From: Gammaproteobacteria bacterium
GTDB taxonomy: Bacteria; Pseudomonadota; Gammaproteobacteria; DSM-16500
Length of the DNA stretch: 15,647 nt
NCBI GenBank assembly: GCA_009885665.1
Contig: VFKI01000072.1
Span: 1-15,647, forward strand
Reading direction: 5' to 3'
Part shown: piece after piece, positions 13,214 to 15,647 of the stretch
How positions within the stretch are numbered: position 1 is the first letter of the stretch
How the letters are laid out: each line of letters opens with the position of its first letter
The notes under the pieces: model-generated
What the model was told of the DNA's origin: nothing
Database searches by the model: none
The model's input: the letters and a program-made list of their open reading frames with translations, nothing else
Position numbers and translations under genes: made by a program

Positions 13214-14503
13214 ATGTCATTCTTTGCGCTCGCTACCCGCAACACCACGGTCAAAATCGAATTACTTGCGGGTTTATCGACGTTTCTCGCAATGTCTTAT
13301 ATTATTTTCGTCAATCCCGCAGTCTTATCGCAAACGGGTATGGATGCCGGTGCGGTATTTGTCGCAACGTGTCTGGCAGCCGCAATCGGTTCAGCTATGA
13401 TGGGTCTATTTGCCAACTATCCTATCGTATTGGCGCCTGGCATGGGATTGAATGCGTATTTTACCTATAGCGTTGTGCTGGGTGGCGGCCATACATGGCA
13501 AGTGGCCTTGGGCGCAGTGTTTATTTCCGGCGTCATTTTTTTATTATTAAGTCTGTTGCCATTACGCGAAGCAATCATTCGCGCCATTCCGCGTTCACAA
13601 AAGGTCGCAATCGTCGCGGGTATTGGTTTATTTCTGGGCATGATTGGTTTTAAAAACGCGGGTTTGATTGTCGCGAGCCCGGCAACACTCGTTACGCTTG
13701 GCCACTTACATCAACCCGAAACGTTACTGGCCATTGTGGGTTTCTTTTTGATGGTGGGGCTCGACGCGCTGGGCGTAACGGGCGCTGTTGTCATCAGTAT
13801 TTTGGTGGTGAGTCTCGTCGGTATTTTATTGGGATATGGTAAGTTTATGGGCGTGTTTTCTATGCCGCCGAGTTTATTGCCGACGCTGGGACAGCTCGAT
13901 TTACGCGGCGCACTCAATATGGGCTTGCTGACCATCGTCTTTGCGTTTTTGTTTGTCGATTTATTTGATAATACCGGCACATTGATTGGTATTGCCAATC
14001 GCATTGGTTTGATGAATAAAGCCGGAGAAATGGCGCGCATGAAACGCGTATTATTAACCGACAGCTTGGCGGCGATTATCGGTGCGTTTCTGGGCACATC
14101 GACCACGACCAGTTATGTGGAAAGCGCCGTTGGCGTACGCGCGGGCGGTCGTACCGGTTTGATGGCCGTGGTTGTGGCGGTTTTATTTCTATTGGCCTTA
14201 TTTTTTGCACCCTTGGCGCGCTCCATTCCATTGTATGCGACAGCGCCGGCCTTGGTCTTTGTCGCGTGTATGATGGCGCGTGCTTTTGCGGATGTCGATT
14301 GGGAAGAGGTGACGGAATATGTGCCGGCGACGATTACCGCGTTGACCATGCCGCTGGCTTATTCCGTTGCCGATGGTATCGCCTTTGGCTTGATCAGCTG
14401 GGTGGCCATTAAATTAATAGCTGGACGGCGACGCGAGCTCAATATCACTGTTGTTTTATTGGCGCTCGCGTTTGTTTGCCGCTATGCTTTAATTAAGCGT
14501 TGA
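13214..14503 (+). CDS. AzgA-type purine (adenine/hypoxanthine/guanine) permease, NCS2 superfamily
   Basis: This 429-residue polytopic protein is expected to import purine bases with protons through the inner membrane. It starts MSFFALATRNTTVKIELLAG and continues LSTFLAMSYIIFVNPAVL, the N-terminal signature of the AzgA branch. Next are APGMGLNAYFTYSVV, a VDLFDNTGTLIG motif in the middle and GTSTTTSYVESAVGVRAGGRTGL, all diagnostic of the PurP/GhxP/AzgA group. About 12 hydrophobic helices are visible. I chose ATG 13214 over an in-frame GTG at 13175 because relatives begin a few residues before the NTTVKIE region; no strong ribosome binding site decides it. Its 3' end overlaps the convergent gene by 15 bases. 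Which purine is carried cannot be told from sequence. Confidence 0.93.
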   Translation: MSFFALATRNTTVKIELLAGLSTFLAMSYIIFVNPAVLSQTGMDAGAVFVATCLAAAIGSAMMGLFANYPIVLAPGMGLNAYFTYSVVLGGGHTWQVALGAVFISGVIFLLLSLLPLREAIIRAIPRSQKVAIVAGIGLFLGMIGFKNAGLIVASPATLVTLGHLHQPETLLAIVGFFLMVGLDALGVTGAVVISILVVSLVGILLGYGKFMGVFSMPPSLLPTLGQLDLRGALNMGLLTIVFAFLFVDLFDNTGTLIGIANRIGLMNKAGEMARMKRVLLTDSLAAIIGAFLGTSTTTSYVESAVGVRAGGRTGLMAVVVAVLFLLALFFAPLARSIPLYATAPALVFVACMMARAFADVDWEEVTEYVPATITALTMPLAYSVADGIAFGLISWVAIKLIAGRRRELNITVVLLALAFVCRYALIKR

Positions 14504-15397
14504 ACCTTTTTTCGCCATCATGCGGAATAAATTATCGTAATAATTACTGGGGCTCCAGACATACCAGCCATGCGCACCACTATCGTGAACCGCTTTCATT
14601 TGTGCGGCTAAATATTTTTGTTTATAAGCCGCTGAATAGGCATAGCGGTAATTAGACGCTTCAATCCAGACGATAACTTTGACAGGTAAGCGATTGTTGA
14701 ACTGTTTTTTCAACGCAGTCATTGCGGTATAAATTGTGCCATAAGGATCTTTTGAGTGTTTCGCAAAAGGTTCGAAATGGGAAGGATAATTCATCGGGCA
14801 AAGCACATCGGCATTGCGTGCGATCAAGGGTAGACTTTGGCCAATGTTTTTTTCTTCGCCAAAACTGGCAATGCCAAATACATCGATTTGTAAGGGAATA
14901 TGTTGGGGGATTCTTTGGCGGAACCAGCCAATCACATTGTTAATATCAACTGCATGCCGAGACGAGCTGCCTTGCGCGGTATTGTAGCGGATATAGTCAA
15001 GTTGAATAGCGTCTGCGCCATAGGCGATAGCGGTTTGTACCAAGCGATATTTTTTTTCACGATACGGAATTGAGTGAACCCGCTCCGGTGTGCCGCCATT
15101 TGGGAATATCACGATGCGTGCGACATAATGAATACCATTTTGCTTGAGTAGCTGGACATTTTTTTCATACACTTTGGAAGCACCATCCATATCGACAACA
15201 AAAGTGTTGATGCCAACCGCTTTGGCGTGGTTGACGAGATAAGTCAGATAAGGGGTGTCGACCATAGAAGATTCTGTCACGTAGATGCCGCGGACAAAAT
15301 CATTATTATTGGCGGCGCGGGCGGATAAGCTGAAGCAAGCGAATAAAACAAATAAACTTAAGCTTATAGCAATTTTGATTTTTGTGAACCATGCCAT
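14489..15397 (-). CDS. Secreted putative glycoside hydrolase, DUF4015 family
   Basis: The 302-residue product has a signal peptide: a basic start MAWFTKIK, a hydrophobic core to about residue 25 and a likely cut after SARA. The mature part begins with FVRGIYVTES, the typical DUF4015/GH-like TIM-barrel entry. It continues with INTFVVDMDG, IHYVARIVIF, ADAIQLDYIRY (conserved Asp in a barrel strand), LQIDVFGIASFG, VLCPMNYPSHF and YVWSPSNYYDN near the end. This family is annotated as putative glycosyl hydrolase; activity and substrate are not established. ATG 15397 is chosen because AAGGAG lies eight bases upstream; an in-frame ATG at 15418 lacks this. It converges with the purine permease (15-base overlap). 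No polysaccharide gene cluster is visible beside it. Confidence 0.87.
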   Translation of the reverse strand: MAWFTKIKIAISLSLFVLFACFSLSARAANNNDFVRGIYVTESSMVDTPYLTYLVNHAKAVGINTFVVDMDGASKVYEKNVQLLKQNGIHYVARIVIFPNGGTPERVHSIPYREKKYRLVQTAIAYGADAIQLDYIRYNTAQGSSSRHAVDINNVIGWFRQRIPQHIPLQIDVFGIASFGEEKNIGQSLPLIARNADVLCPMNYPSHFEPFAKHSKDPYGTIYTAMTALKKQFNNRLPVKVIVWIEASNYRYAYSAAYKQKYLAAQMKAVHDSGAHGWYVWSPSNYYDNLFRMMAKKGSTLN

Positions 15398-15479
15398 TGA
15401 GATAACTCCTTTTGTCATACGCTGAGGGTTATGCCCATCATAGCTGAAATGCGGCGCTATTCGATATTAGGGTAATTCC

Positions 15480-15491
15480 GTAACCATTCAG
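15480..15491 (+). repeat. Remnant end of the palindromic element family (GTAACCATTCAG)
   Basis: GTAACCATTCAG differs at one base from GTAACTATTCAG, the inverse of the right end of the element at 4132-4305. A GGCCAGAT string further on (about 15517-15524) also occurs inside that element in the same orientation. The rest does not align well, so this is a degraded copy at best. Confidence 0.35.
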
Positions 15492-15537
15492 CACAATCTT
15501 CGAAAAACACCAGCGAGGCCAGATGTAACCTGACTTT

Positions 15538-15647
15538 GCGCGATGGGGGATAGATTCGCCTCCGTCCTTGGAGGCTCACCCTTCGGGCGCACTTTGTGCG
15601 TCAAAAACGGCTTTCCTGCCGTTTTTTCTTAAGGGGGAGAATCGCGA
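15538..15647. repeat. Second copy of the multi-hairpin element, reaching the window end
   Basis: Read on the minus strand, the core 15558-15627 matches 11587-11657: the A6-CGGC terminator hairpin, the GCACA/TGTGC stem, the CCCG/GGG stem and the GCCTCC/GGAGGC stem follow in the same order. The outer sequences GCGATGGGGGA (15540-15550) and GGGGGAGAATCGCGA (15633-15647) resemble those near the first copy. With 15419-15537 it forms a 250-bp stretch in which I see no gene. The right boundary is beyond the window. Confidence 0.75.
15603..15627. terminator. Terminator hairpin of the second repeat copy
   Basis: A5 then CGGC, a TTTCCT loop, GCCG and T6: the same bidirectional terminator module as 11587-11611 in inverse orientation. 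Confidence 0.6.

Noticed and set aside
15350..15397. Lipoprotein signal in the putative glycoside hydrolase (LFAC)
   Set aside because: Phe at the -2 position is unusual for a lipobox and a better signal peptidase I site (SARA) follows a few residues later.

Overview
The window looks like a chromosomal segment of a gammaproteobacterium. The evidence is a Coq7-type ubiquinone hydroxylase, a proC-yggT-rdgB neighbourhood of the kind seen in Pseudomonas and Escherichia, and an MSHA-like minor pilin cluster. Two orphan genes with lysine/arginine clusters resembling nuclear localisation signals, a short MgtC-family protein and many palindromic intergenic repeats would fit a host-associated lineage such as the Legionellales. 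That placement is inference; no marker here fixes the taxon.

Layout. Positions 1-323 hold GC-rich hairpin repeats. An orphan coiled-coil gene ending in KRRKR follows (324-1073). Next is a tightly coupled three-gene cluster of minor pilin/pseudopilin type (1258-3511), resembling mshC-mshO-mshP. A convergent MgtC/SapB gene lies at 3540-4013. Then come a 174-bp palindromic MITE-like element (4132-4305) and a second orphan gene with a basic cluster (4356-5006). A rhodanese gene (5180-5491) overlaps tail to tail with tgt (5441-6649, minus), and tgt is divergent from coq7 (6695-7336). An AAA ATPase/DUF4143 gene (7372-8673, minus) is preceded by a 33-bp tandem repeat.

From 8879 to 13103 all genes are on the minus strand. 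In transcription order they are proC, yggT, a hairpin repeat carrying a terminator, rdgB, an ABC ATPase, an ABC-2 permease and a small membrane protein. The repeat splits what is usually a compact neighbourhood into proC-yggT and rdgB-ABC units. A divergent AzgA-type purine permease (13214-14503) then converges on a secreted DUF4015-type putative glycoside hydrolase (14489-15397). The window ends in a second copy of the hairpin repeat.

Functional themes are queuosine tRNA modification (tgt), ubiquinone synthesis (coq7), proline synthesis (proC), nucleotide pool cleaning and purine uptake (rdgB, AzgA), export (ABC pair), and surface or secreted functions (pilins, glycoside hydrolase). Three dispersed repeat families recur between the genes: a multi-hairpin element with an embedded bidirectional terminator, a palindrome with GTAACTATTCAG-like ends, and a motif of about 20 nt with core CTATCTTTTGTAATAGATAC. 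I saw no rRNA, tRNA, CRISPR array, integrase or transposase.
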